This document shows positions 1 to 6,532 of a stretch of 8,935 bases of DNA, piece after piece. The notes beneath the pieces are model-generated. The model was not told where the DNA came from, did not search any database, and saw nothing but the letters and a program-made list of their open reading frames with translations. Both the position numbers and the translations under genes were made by a program. Positions within the stretch are counted from its first letter, which is position 1. The number at the start of each line of letters is the position of its first letter. The DNA is taken from the NCBI GenBank assembly GCA_035630195.1, contig DASQLD010000418.1, forward strand, positions 1 through 8,935, given 5' to 3'. Source of the stretch: DASQDN01 sp035630195. Lineage in GTDB: Bacteria > Acidobacteriota > Terriglobia > Bryobacterales > Bryobacteraceae.

Positions 1-28
1 CAGTTGAAACCGAAGGAGCGCTGGCGTC

Positions 29-1795
29 TCATTCTGCTCGCAGCGACCCGCGCCTTCCCTCTCGCACGAGCGCTTGAAATGTCCTTTGTGGACTCGACGC
101 TGCCTTAATCAAATCCAGCCAACTGCCGGTTTTAGGTTCAATCGTTTCTGGTATTAGCTTCAATTGAGACGTGCCGTTCGGAGCAAGCTCGACTTCCAGC
201 GCGCGATGACGCGCACGCCAAAGCTTTGCGATGCTCTCAGGACTCTTGTTGATAGCAGTAGGACTCGCTAGGACGTGGTACTTGCCGGCGCTGACTTGCG
301 GCGACTTCCAAGCGCCGTTTTGGTCAGTTTGACCGGAAAGCATGCTCGTAGCAAGCGAGGCCTCCGAATTCACTGTAACGGGCAGCAGAATTACGTGCGC
401 ATCGGCGACAGGCTTGCCGTCACGATCGGCGACGCTTGCCGCAACGGTTCCCCCGTCACGGGCGAGCGCAATCTTCAGTCCGCCGTCGCCAATTGATGAG
501 CCGATTTGCAGCGGTTCGCCAAGTACGCTTCGCCCGCCATAGGTGACATCTTTGACGTAGGCTCCCTCCGGGACGCCGAATGTTTGCAGGCCGTACTCGT
601 CCACAAGCAAGTGCTTGAACGAGAACTGGCCTGGGATCGATGTTCGAACAGCGTCCGTCTCGCCTGACCATGGCGCCCGAGTAAGGGGACGAAGTACCAA
701 GGCCAATTGACTTGTAATCGGAGGATCAGGAGCTTCTCCGACCCATACCACTTCACCCGCGAGCGAAACACTGGAACGCGCATTTACTAAGATCTTGTCC
801 ACATCGCGATCACCGATCGAAATAGAAGCTGTTCCATAAAAGCTCGGCGGACCATCGGCTACATTGGGGTACACCGTTAGCTGATATTCACCGGGGGGCA
901 ACTCGCAGATACGCATTTTGCCATCAGGACCAGTGACACCACTCGGGGACATGACGAACATCGCGCCGTCGCCAGAAGCTCCGCTAGTTGGCTGGCGATC
1001 CGATATCTGGAACCGTAGCTCCTCTGCGCCACCTGTCGCCTGTCCTGAACCTTCGATACAGCGAGATGCTCCACGCCTCATTCGAATGTCTACGCTTTCC
1101 CGCAGCTCCCCTGGACGCAGAACTAATGCTTCTGCGCCTGTGGCCGATGTGCCGCCCGGATAGAACGTTACTGCTGGAATCGTTTTCCTCGCCTTGGGAT
1201 CGAGCGGCGATTCCGAGATCGCGGGAAGTTTCCAGGGCCGCTTTTGAGCCATGAGGAGAAACGCGCGTCCAGGAGCCACTCGCTTCATCGAATACTCGCC
1301 ACGGTCGTCGGTGGTTGTGATTCCCGCGTACACATATCGCAACATTCCCAGCGCATACTCGCGTGCGATCAGAAAGACAGTGATGTCCGCAACCGGTTCC
1401 TTGTTTTCGTCGACAATCTTGCCGGTTATGGCCGCGTGGTTGGAAATCTGAAAATCGATTGCTGTAAGGTCCTGGCCCGCAAGCAACGAAACGAACCGTG
1501 TAGCGGTTTGACTAGGGCCCACTCCGGCCTTCGCACCACCCACCGCACTGATTGGCTGCCGGCCTGGCTTGACATTGCGCAGCGCATAGCGTCCCTGCGC
1601 ATCGCTGACAGCCATAACAGAATCGCGCGAGGAGCGATTAGCGTAGACCTGAACATCCGATATCGGAGTTCCGGTCGCCGCATCGCGAACCGTACCGCTA
1701 ATGGAACCAGTCGCCTGTTCGGTAGGCTTCGGAACAGTCGTTTGGCCAGCCGAGCGCAATCCGCCCAGAAGAAGGATGACGGAAACAAGTCTCAT
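29..1795 (-). CDS. Secreted multi-repeat carboxypeptidase-regulatory-like (CnaB-fold) protein
   Basis: This is a 588-residue exported protein made almost entirely of beta-sandwich repeats of the carboxypeptidase regulatory-like/CnaB type. The N-terminus has a short hydrophobic signal (residues 1-17). Repeats begin near residues 31 (SISGTVRDAATGTPI), 122 (AITGKIVDENKEPV) and 447 (a VADRDGKPVADAHV-type strand pair). Further 'DGK..I.ELPPGEY' and 'GQFSFKHL' half-repeats lie at about 289-310 and 389-420. Each repeat ends in the usual D-x-x-G-x-(Y/F)...G-(R/K/E)-Y pattern. A 'FYPGG' motif sits at 211-215. Such proteins are abundant in Acidobacteriota. They are thought to act at the cell surface, but no enzymatic residues are visible. 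The ATG overlaps the TGA of the upstream gene as ATGA and has no clear Shine-Dalgarno sequence, which points to translational coupling. The C-terminus ends in a basic tail (residues 569-588). The precise function is unknown. Confidence 0.9.
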   Translation of the reverse strand: MRLVSVILLLGGLRSAGQTTVPKPTEQATGSISGTVRDAATGTPISDVQVYANRSSRDSVMAVSDAQGRYALRNVKPGRQPISAVGGAKAGVGPSQTATRFVSLLAGQDLTAIDFQISNHAAITGKIVDENKEPVADITVFLIAREYALGMLRYVYAGITTTDDRGEYSMKRVAPGRAFLLMAQKRPWKLPAISESPLDPKARKTIPAVTFYPGGTSATGAEALVLRPGELRESVDIRMRRGASRCIEGSGQATGGAEELRFQISDRQPTSGASGDGAMFVMSPSGVTGPDGKMRICELPPGEYQLTVYPNVADGPPSFYGTASISIGDRDVDKILVNARSSVSLAGEVVWVGEAPDPPITSQLALVLRPLTRAPWSGETDAVRTSIPGQFSFKHLLVDEYGLQTFGVPEGAYVKDVTYGGRSVLGEPLQIGSSIGDGGLKIALARDGGTVAASVADRDGKPVADAHVILLPVTVNSEASLATSMLSGQTDQNGAWKSPQVSAGKYHVLASPTAINKSPESIAKLWRARHRALEVELAPNGTSQLKLIPETIEPKTGSWLDLIKAASSPQRTFQALVREGRRGSLRAE

Positions 1796-3303
1796 CGTGC
1801 TGGAGCCATTACTGAACTTAGATTCACATCTACCGTAGTTCCACCACGCACTTCGATTTCCATCGTGTTGGACCCCGACGCGGGCTCGGCTTTCGAGGAT
1901 TGAGTCCAGATACGATAACGGCCAGGCTGCAGAGCAGAGAATTCAAAGCGTGCCTCAGCGTTGGGAATTGCAATCGAAACTGGCGCCGACCCATCTTCCG
2001 GCGCTAATCCCACGGTGGTTCCAGAGGAGGCATTCTGGAGCAGCCCGCGTATGTTTCCGGGTGACGAGATCGGAATGCTTATCGAGGGAGTGGAAGAGCC
2101 CGAGAGATCGACGGCAATCTCCCTTGCCACATGGCATCCAGCGGCGAGCCCCGATACAGTGGCGGAGTACCGCGCCGGCGCAAGAGAAGCAACGGATGCC
2201 GGCTTTGCGAAGTCGATAGACGTTTTAGTCTCGAGCTGAGATCCCCAGTCTTCCAAGGACGATAACACTAGCTGAGCAACCTTGGCACACGCGGGATCCA
2301 GCTTCGATGAAGGATCCACGCTAAGCTGAGCACTTAGCGACCGCCCTTTATCGACAGCGATCGTCAATCCCTCCACATTCTGGGTGAGGTCTAGGCGTGT
2401 GCGAGCAAAGTAGGGATCTTTATCCAGGTGAGCGCCATGACTGCTTCGTGCCCTGGATGGCCCGGAAGCGAAGAGATGATAGGACCCTGCGGGAACATTC
2501 GTGAAGTTGAAGTGGCCTTCCGCGTTTGTCTGCGCAATCGCGGACGCCATGGCAGTTTGTTCAACGGAAGTCAGCGCCAGCCAGAATGTTCCTTTTGCCT
2601 CCGGCAGCTCAACCTTACCGCTTACCGAGTAGACCGCGCTTGACTCCAGACTGAAATCGATATTGTGATGCTGCTCACCACCCGTGATCTCGAATACTCG
2701 AGGTCGAGGGTTCTCCGGATAGAACTGGAAGCCTGAACCGAGACGCGAGGACGTTGCCGCGCTACCGCTTGATCCCACTGCCGTCGTTGATGCGCCATAA
2801 GACACAACGATCACATAGCGCCCGGGTGCAAGATTATAGAGGCGATACTGGCCCTTCGCATCAGTAGTCGCGTGGCGCCCCGGCATCAGCACACGCTTTA
2901 GAGTCGCAGACCCCACAAGTTTGGAGATGGCAAACACAGACGCACTAGTGACGGGCTGGCCGTCTCGATCCATCACCACACCCTGCACGGCTCCGCCACG
3001 AATCAGACGAACGAACAGCGGCGAGGCGCCTTTGGTATTTAAGTTCAAAGACGTGACAGCATAATTTGGCTTGGATATCGCAATGCGATATTCCCCGTCA
3101 GGAATCTCAGGTGTTTGGAAGCGACCCTCTGCGTCAGTTTCGAGATCGGCAGAGAGCATCCTGGCTCCGGCGAGGCGGATTTTCACTTCGGCCGAGGTGA
3201 CAGGATGTCCGGAGTGATCTTCGATAACACGCCCACCGATGACAGCGGCGGAGATAGCTTCAACTATGAGTAATCCAGCTAATATGCGTAATGCGTTCGA
3301 CAC
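1792..3303 (-). CDS. Secreted carboxypeptidase-regulatory-like repeat protein, first gene of the pair
   Basis: This 503-residue protein is a structural sibling of the gene that follows it. A hydrophobic signal spans about residues 5-20 and is followed directly by the first CnaB-type repeat (about 21-88, 'VIGGRVIEDHSGHPV'). A second repeat covers about 103-170 (VVMDRDGQPVTSASV through DAKGQYRLYNLAPGRY). A third covers about 226-282 and a fourth partial one about 445-472 (FEFSALQPGRYRIW). The start is a GTG. There is no ATG upstream, and three consecutive in-frame stops (TAA TGA TAA) lie 7-9 codons before it, so the start cannot be much further out. No Shine-Dalgarno sequence is visible, and the predicted leader is only about nine bases. 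The last codons overlap the next gene by four bases, so the two are one transcription unit. Its role is presumably extracellular or periplasmic binding or scaffolding, which is inferred from family only. Confidence 0.88.
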   Translation of the reverse strand: MSNALRILAGLLIVEAISAAVIGGRVIEDHSGHPVTSAEVKIRLAGARMLSADLETDAEGRFQTPEIPDGEYRIAISKPNYAVTSLNLNTKGASPLFVRLIRGGAVQGVVMDRDGQPVTSASVFAISKLVGSATLKRVLMPGRHATTDAKGQYRLYNLAPGRYVIVVSYGASTTAVGSSGSAATSSRLGSGFQFYPENPRPRVFEITGGEQHHNIDFSLESSAVYSVSGKVELPEAKGTFWLALTSVEQTAMASAIAQTNAEGHFNFTNVPAGSYHLFASGPSRARSSHGAHLDKDPYFARTRLDLTQNVEGLTIAVDKGRSLSAQLSVDPSSKLDPACAKVAQLVLSSLEDWGSQLETKTSIDFAKPASVASLAPARYSATVSGLAAGCHVAREIAVDLSGSSTPSISIPISSPGNIRGLLQNASSGTTVGLAPEDGSAPVSIAIPNAEARFEFSALQPGRYRIWTQSSKAEPASGSNTMEIEVRGGTTVDVNLSSVMAPAR

Positions 3304-3318
3304 AGTAAGCTGTTCGGG

Positions 3319-3346
3319 ATATTATCATTAACCATTCGTTTTTCAA
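3319..3346 (-). promoter_or_regulatory. Predicted sigma-70-type promoter for the repeat-protein operon
   Basis: Read on the minus strand, TTGAAA (3346-3341, five of six matches to TTGACA) is followed after 16 bases by TAATAT (3324-3319, four of six to TATAAT). A GATAAT box with a better match lies two bases earlier but gives a 14-base spacer. Transcription would start around 3312, leaving roughly nine bases before the GTG at 3303. That is consistent with the missing ribosome-binding site and suggests a very short leader. This is a prediction from motifs only. Confidence 0.45.
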
Positions 3347-3350
3347 GATG

Positions 3351-3384
3351 TGAATTCAGTTCACGGCCGTGAAGAACGTTCTTC
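3351..3384. promoter_or_regulatory. Cluster of three perfect palindromes, candidate operator
   Basis: Three perfect inverted repeats lie side by side in the divergent intergenic region: TGAATTCA (3351-3358), TTCACGGCCGTGAA (3360-3373) and GAAGAACGTTCTTC (3371-3384). The last two share GAA. Their dyad centres are 12 and 11 bases apart, roughly one helical turn each, so dimeric proteins bound there would sit on nearly the same face of the DNA. The cluster lies just upstream of the predicted -35 of the minus operon and about 23 bases before the candidate -10 of the plus gene, which is where a shared regulator would bind. No regulator gene is in the window, so the family is not assigned. Confidence 0.45.
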
Positions 3385-3406
3385 GGCACGCGGCGCGATT
3401 TACGTT

Positions 3407-3412
3407 TACAAT
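3407..3412 (+). promoter_or_regulatory. Candidate -10 box (TACAAT) for the LamG gene
   Basis: TACAAT matches five of six consensus bases and ends eight bases before the ATG. Transcription would then begin at or within two bases of the start codon, giving a leaderless or near-leaderless message. That fits the absence of any purine-rich ribosome-binding site before 3421. No good -35 is found at normal spacing, so an activator acting at the adjacent palindromes is possible. The assignment is tentative. Confidence 0.3.
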
Positions 3413-3420
3413 CGATTTCT

Positions 3421-4236
3421 ATGCGCTCTCTGCTGCTCGTTTTAAGTGCGTCCGTTTGCACGATCGCCGCCACTGTCCCTGATTCTCTACGTCCCGCAAT
3501 GACGCTTCATGCAAACTTCGATACCGATCTGAATGCAGGGTTCGCCAGGGGTGACGCAAAGATTTACAGCGCTCCGGACTACAAACAGCAAGGAGACTCA
3601 AAGCCAGGCGCCGGCGATGTCGATATTGCGATCGAGAAAGGATCAGGCGTCAAAGGCGGCGGTGCTCTGCGCTTCCGTTCCAAGAATACTCGCGCTTTGT
3701 ATTTTCGTGGCGAAAAACACGTCAGTCTCGCGAAGGGAACAATATCGTTCTGGTTGCGACTCGACCCACAGAAGGATCTGGCGCCGGGCTTCACAGATCC
3801 CATTCAGATCACCGACAAGGCCTACAACGATTCGGCCATCTGGGTTGATTTCACCAAAGATGATGTACCACGGCATTTTCGCCTGGGTGTCTTCGGGAAC
3901 CTGAAAGCTTGGAATCCGACAGACATCCCGCCGGATAAGAATCCCGATTTTAACAAGAGGTTGCTTGTTGTCGAGCGTCCTCCATTTTCTCGGGAGAAAT
4001 GGACACACATTGCCATTACCTGGACGGGACTCGGCGCAAATGGATCTGCTTCCCTGTTCCTAAATGGCAAACGAGTATCTTCCGCCACCGGAATCCGTGA
4101 GGCTTTCACATGGGAAGCCGACAAGTTAGCGATACGTCTCGGAGTCAGTTATGTGGGGTTGATGGATGAAGTGGCAACGTTCGATCGGGCGTTCAACGAG
4201 AGTGAGATTTCTCAACTCTATACGGCAGGTCAGTGA
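3421..4236 (+). CDS. Secreted LamG/concanavalin A-like domain protein
   Basis: This 271-residue protein has a typical signal peptide (MRSLLLVLSASVCTIAA, cleavage near residue 17) followed by a single LamG-type jelly-roll domain covering most of the chain. Diagnostic stretches are 'GTISFWLRLDP' (106-116), 'WTHIAITWTG' (194-203), 'ASLFLNGKRV' (210-219) and 'YVGLMDEVATFDRAFNESEI' (244-263). This is the usual order for LamG_3 domains, which bind carbohydrate or protein ligands outside the cytoplasm. No catalytic glycosidase residues (for example a GH16 ExDxxE motif) are seen, so a binding role is more likely than an enzymatic one. It stands alone, divergent from the repeat-protein pair and convergent with the BON-LysM gene. 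The ATG at 3421 lacks a Shine-Dalgarno sequence (see the candidate -10). Confidence 0.88.
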   Translation: MRSLLLVLSASVCTIAATVPDSLRPAMTLHANFDTDLNAGFARGDAKIYSAPDYKQQGDSKPGAGDVDIAIEKGSGVKGGGALRFRSKNTRALYFRGEKHVSLAKGTISFWLRLDPQKDLAPGFTDPIQITDKAYNDSAIWVDFTKDDVPRHFRLGVFGNLKAWNPTDIPPDKNPDFNKRLLVVERPPFSREKWTHIAITWTGLGANGSASLFLNGKRVSSATGIREAFTWEADKLAIRLGVSYVGLMDEVATFDRAFNESEISQLYTAGQ

Positions 4237-4242
4237 GAGAGA

Positions 4243-4272
4243 GGGCCGCACTAGTCAAAACAAGCACGGCCC
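4243..4272. terminator. Possible weak bidirectional stem-loop between convergent genes
   Basis: GGGCCG (4243-4248) and CGGCCC (4267-4272) form a six-pair GC stem around an 18-base loop in the 44-base gap between the LamG stop and the BON-LysM stop. No T-tract follows on either strand, so it does not meet the criteria for a canonical intrinsic terminator. Position alone makes it a candidate. Confidence 0.22.
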
Positions 4273-4280
4273 CGCAACTT

Positions 4281-4706
4281 CTACCCGGGGATCTTCAATT
4301 CCTGTCCCGGCTTGATCTGGTCAGGATTCGTCAGCTTATCTTTATTCGCCTCGAAGATTTTCATGTACTGCCCCGCGTCGCCATAGTATTGCTTTGCGAT
4401 CTGGGACAGTGTATCACCGGACTTCACCGTATAAGTTTGCAAACCTCCGGCTGCCGACTGGCCTGAACTCTGCGCAGGCTGTAACGCCGGATTCACACGC
4501 AAATTCAACGTGAGATCCGAGTAAGTGGCGTCAACAGCCTTGACCTTGTTCCAGACGTCATTTTTTGCTTCCTCGCTCGGAGCCTCTCCTTCCAGGTAGA
4601 GCTTGCCGTCTTGGATGTGCATATGCGCCAATTGGATTCCCTGTTGCTTGATGGCTGTCAGGGCAGATTGATATTTCTGTTTTAGTTGCTCGAGGTCTTG
4701 GGCCAT
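4281..4706 (-). CDS. BON-LysM domain protein, Kbp/YgaU-like
   Basis: This 141-residue protein has the same two-domain plan and nearly the same length as E. coli Kbp (YgaU, about 149 aa), a cytoplasmic potassium-binding protein. A BON domain spans roughly residues 20-71 ('HIQDGKLYLEGEAPSEEAKNDV'-type strand-helix core). It is followed by a Ser/Gln/Ala-rich linker (73-89) and a C-terminal LysM domain (91-139, 'YTVKSGDTLSQIAKQYYGD ... IFEANKDKL ... IKPGQELKIP'). The LysM part closely resembles the Kbp version. There is no signal peptide. The first 20 residues are a charged helix, which supports a cytoplasmic location rather than a cell-wall role. A strong ribosome-binding site, AAAGGAG (minus strand, 4720-4714), lies seven bases before the ATG and fixes the start. 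It is a single-gene unit, divergent from the DsbA-like gene. Potassium binding is inferred by family and was not shown. Confidence 0.9.
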   Translation of the reverse strand: MAQDLEQLKQKYQSALTAIKQQGIQLAHMHIQDGKLYLEGEAPSEEAKNDVWNKVKAVDATYSDLTLNLRVNPALQPAQSSGQSAAGGLQTYTVKSGDTLSQIAKQYYGDAGQYMKIFEANKDKLTNPDQIKPGQELKIPG

Positions 4707-4815
4707 GTTTTGTCTCCTTTGACTAGACGCTTGCTATATGACGCCAATCTCATGCAACGGTGACAAAAATTCGTGTGTCTTCGCCATGCAAGCTGTTGTG
4801 GTACCTTGACGCATT

Positions 4816-5703
4816 GTGGTTCGAATGGATTCTTCACTAATCATCGGGGCTTCGCTGGGCCTTCTACTAGCGACAACGTTATGGTCTCAACCCTGGCAAA
4901 CAACGACTGATCTTCCCGGCGTGGACCTTTCGAGCCTTTCGCCGACGACGAAGCCGGCAGCCCTCAAGACACTCCGAGAGCAGGATTGCAATTGTGGCTG
5001 TAATCTCAAGATTGCGGAATGTCGAGTCAAAGATCCTAATTGCGGATACAGCAAGGCATTGGGCAATGCCGTCGCCAACGAATTTAAATCCGGCAAGACA
5101 GTGGAGCAAGTCTACGCGGTTCTCAGAGAATTACAGAAGCAAGGACCGGTTAAGCCGAAGTTACTTGAGGACGCGGTAACACTCTCGGTAAAGGATGCTC
5201 CTTTTCACGGTCCGGAAACTGCGAAGATCACGATTGTTGAATACTCGGATTTCCAGTGTCCATACTGCTCACTCGCCGCGCCTAAAGCGCTCGCCGTAGC
5301 GGCGCAGTATCCGAAGGACGTCAAACTCGTCTTTAAACAGTTCCCGCTCGATTTTCACAGTAACGCCTATGCAGCCGCTGAGGCATCACTTGCCGCGAAT
5401 GCTCAAGGTAAGTTCTGGGCGCTGCACGATAAGATGTTCGCGAATTTTCGCCAATTAACCCGCGAAAACATTCTACGTTGGGCCGCAGAATCGGGCATCG
5501 AGATGGGAACTTTTAAGGCCGACCTCGCATCAGGGAAATACCGTGAACAGATCGACCGCGAGGTAAGGGAAGGCGCCGGCGCCGGGGTCATGGGGACACC
5601 CACATTCTTCATCAACGGCAAGCGCTACAATGGCCCCTTCGAGGTAGAAGCCTTGAAGCCCATCCTTGATGCTGAGCTGAAAGCCCCCGCGGCTAAGGAC
5701 TAA
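4816..5703 (+). CDS. DsbA-like thioredoxin-fold oxidoreductase with N-terminal CcmH-like Cys-rich domain
   Basis: This exported protein is 295 residues from the GTG at 4816 or 292 from the ATG at 4825. The ATG is equally plausible; the GTG start adds an Arg to the signal's n-region, and neither has a clear ribosome-binding site. The hydrophobic signal spans about residues 7-22 (GTG numbering). Next comes a small domain (about 36-104) with five cysteines in the pattern C58-N-C60-G-C62 ... C69 ... C76, then a 'NEFKSGKTVEQVYAVL' helix. This resembles the helical thiol domain of cytochrome c maturation protein CcmH. The C-terminal part (127-288) is a DsbA/DsbG-type thioredoxin fold. Its active site is C148-P-Y-C151 in 'DFQCPYC', with the cis-proline segment 'GVMGTPTFFING' (P262). 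It probably oxidises or isomerises periplasmic disulfides, with the N-terminal cysteines as a possible relay. It heads a likely operon with the two following genes. Confidence 0.9.
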   Translation: MVRMDSSLIIGASLGLLLATTLWSQPWQTTTDLPGVDLSSLSPTTKPAALKTLREQDCNCGCNLKIAECRVKDPNCGYSKALGNAVANEFKSGKTVEQVYAVLRELQKQGPVKPKLLEDAVTLSVKDAPFHGPETAKITIVEYSDFQCPYCSLAAPKALAVAAQYPKDVKLVFKQFPLDFHSNAYAAAEASLAANAQGKFWALHDKMFANFRQLTRENILRWAAESGIEMGTFKADLASGKYREQIDREVREGAGAGVMGTPTFFINGKRYNGPFEVEALKPILDAELKAPAAKD

Positions 5704-5760
5704 GTCGCTCGATTGTTACTATTTGTAACTTATGCCATCTAACGAACAGTTGCAGGACGG

Positions 5761-6492
5761 ATGCAAAAGTTCGCACTATTAGTATTCATCTCTATACCTC
5801 TGCTTGCTCAGCCTGATGTCATCGACTTCAACCAAAATGGTTGGTTTTCGTACTCAGGCGATCACAGAGTTGCTGGCAGATGGGGCATTCATTTCGATGC
5901 TCAGTGGCGGCGCGCCCAGATTATTACTCGCTGGCAGCAATATCAGTTTCGCCCTGGCGTTAATTTTCAGGCGAATCGTAACCTGCTCTTAACAGTGGGT
6001 TATGCCTTTACCCGGACTTATCCGTATGGAGATTTTCCGGGACCCGGCGCATTCCCTGAACATCGTATTTATCAGCAGGCTGTTATCCGTCATCCGCGGA
6101 CAAGTGTGAACATATCGCAGCGATTCCGGTTGGAGCAGCGGTTTATCGAATCCCCGAACTCCTCTAATCCCCGCAGCACCACGTATTCGAACAGGTTCCG
6201 CTATATGTTCCGCGCGGAGCTGCCTCTGGCGCGCAACGGGGATAGCGAGAAAACTTGGTATCTCCCAGTTTGGGACGAGATTTTGCTCGGAATTCCGCCT
6301 AATATGGGAGCGCGCACATTTGATCACAATCGATTGTTCGTCGGGATCGGGCGCGCGCTCGGAGCGGGTAATATTGAACTCGGCTATATGAACCAGTTCG
6401 TTGGCCAGAAAAATGGTCAGATCTTCGAATTCAACAACACGCTGTTCGTAACTTTCACGTCAACCTTCGATCTGTCCCAACTGTGGCGATAG
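5761..6492 (+). CDS. DUF2490 family outer-membrane beta-barrel protein
   Basis: This 243-residue protein has a signal peptide (residues 1-16, cleavage near LLA-Q) and alternating aromatic strands typical of a small outer-membrane barrel. Family-type motifs are 'YQFRPGVNFQ' (61-70), 'PEHRIYQQ' (99-106), 'RFRLEQRF' (121-128), 'NRFRYMFR' (144-151), 'WDEILL' (171-176), 'FDHNRLFVGIG' (187-197) and 'ELGYMNQF' (206-213). The chain ends in a last strand rich in alternating hydrophobics. DUF2490 proteins have no established biochemical function. The start ATG follows an AGGA (5754-5757) at a short three-base distance. The gene follows the thiol oxidoreductase by 57 bases in the same direction, but the mature chain has no cysteine, so it is not an obvious disulfide client. 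Confidence 0.88.
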   Translation: MQKFALLVFISIPLLAQPDVIDFNQNGWFSYSGDHRVAGRWGIHFDAQWRRAQIITRWQQYQFRPGVNFQANRNLLLTVGYAFTRTYPYGDFPGPGAFPEHRIYQQAVIRHPRTSVNISQRFRLEQRFIESPNSSNPRSTTYSNRFRYMFRAELPLARNGDSEKTWYLPVWDEILLGIPPNMGARTFDHNRLFVGIGRALGAGNIELGYMNQFVGQKNGQIFEFNNTLFVTFTSTFDLSQLWR

Positions 6493-6525
6493 GCGCAGCG
6501 TTTCGTTCCAGCTTTAACCTACACT

Positions 6526-6530
6526 GGAGG
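6526..6530 (+). promoter_or_regulatory. Ribosome-binding site with unusually short spacing
   Basis: A perfect GGAGG core lies only two bases before the ATG at 6533, whereas five to nine bases is normal. No other in-frame ATG, GTG or TTG lies close by, apart from codons inside the predicted Tat signal. The start is therefore kept, and reduced or context-dependent translation is possible. Confidence 0.5.
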
Positions 6531-6532
6531 GC

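Noticed and set aside
1244..1903. A 219-codon open frame on the plus strand, antisense to the repeat-protein genes
   Set aside because: It lies opposite two well-supported coding frames, spans the ATGA junction, has no recognisable domain and an unlikely composition. It is best explained as an antisense shadow.
3359..3382. GTTC repeats and a GAACGTTC core that recall LexA (SOS) boxes
   Set aside because: The spacing fits neither the GTTC-N7-GTTC nor the GAAC-N4-GTTC type of box, and no SOS genes are adjacent.
5572..5586. GC-rich repeated palindrome (GGCGCCGGCGCCGG)
   Set aside because: It lies inside the DsbA-like gene and simply encodes the Gly-Ala-Gly-Ala-Gly run before the cis-proline loop.
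5715..5729. Inverted repeat GTTAC...GTAAC downstream of the DsbA-like gene
   Set aside because: The stem is only five weak pairs, and no T-tract or promoter boxes fit around it. It is not distinguishable from chance.
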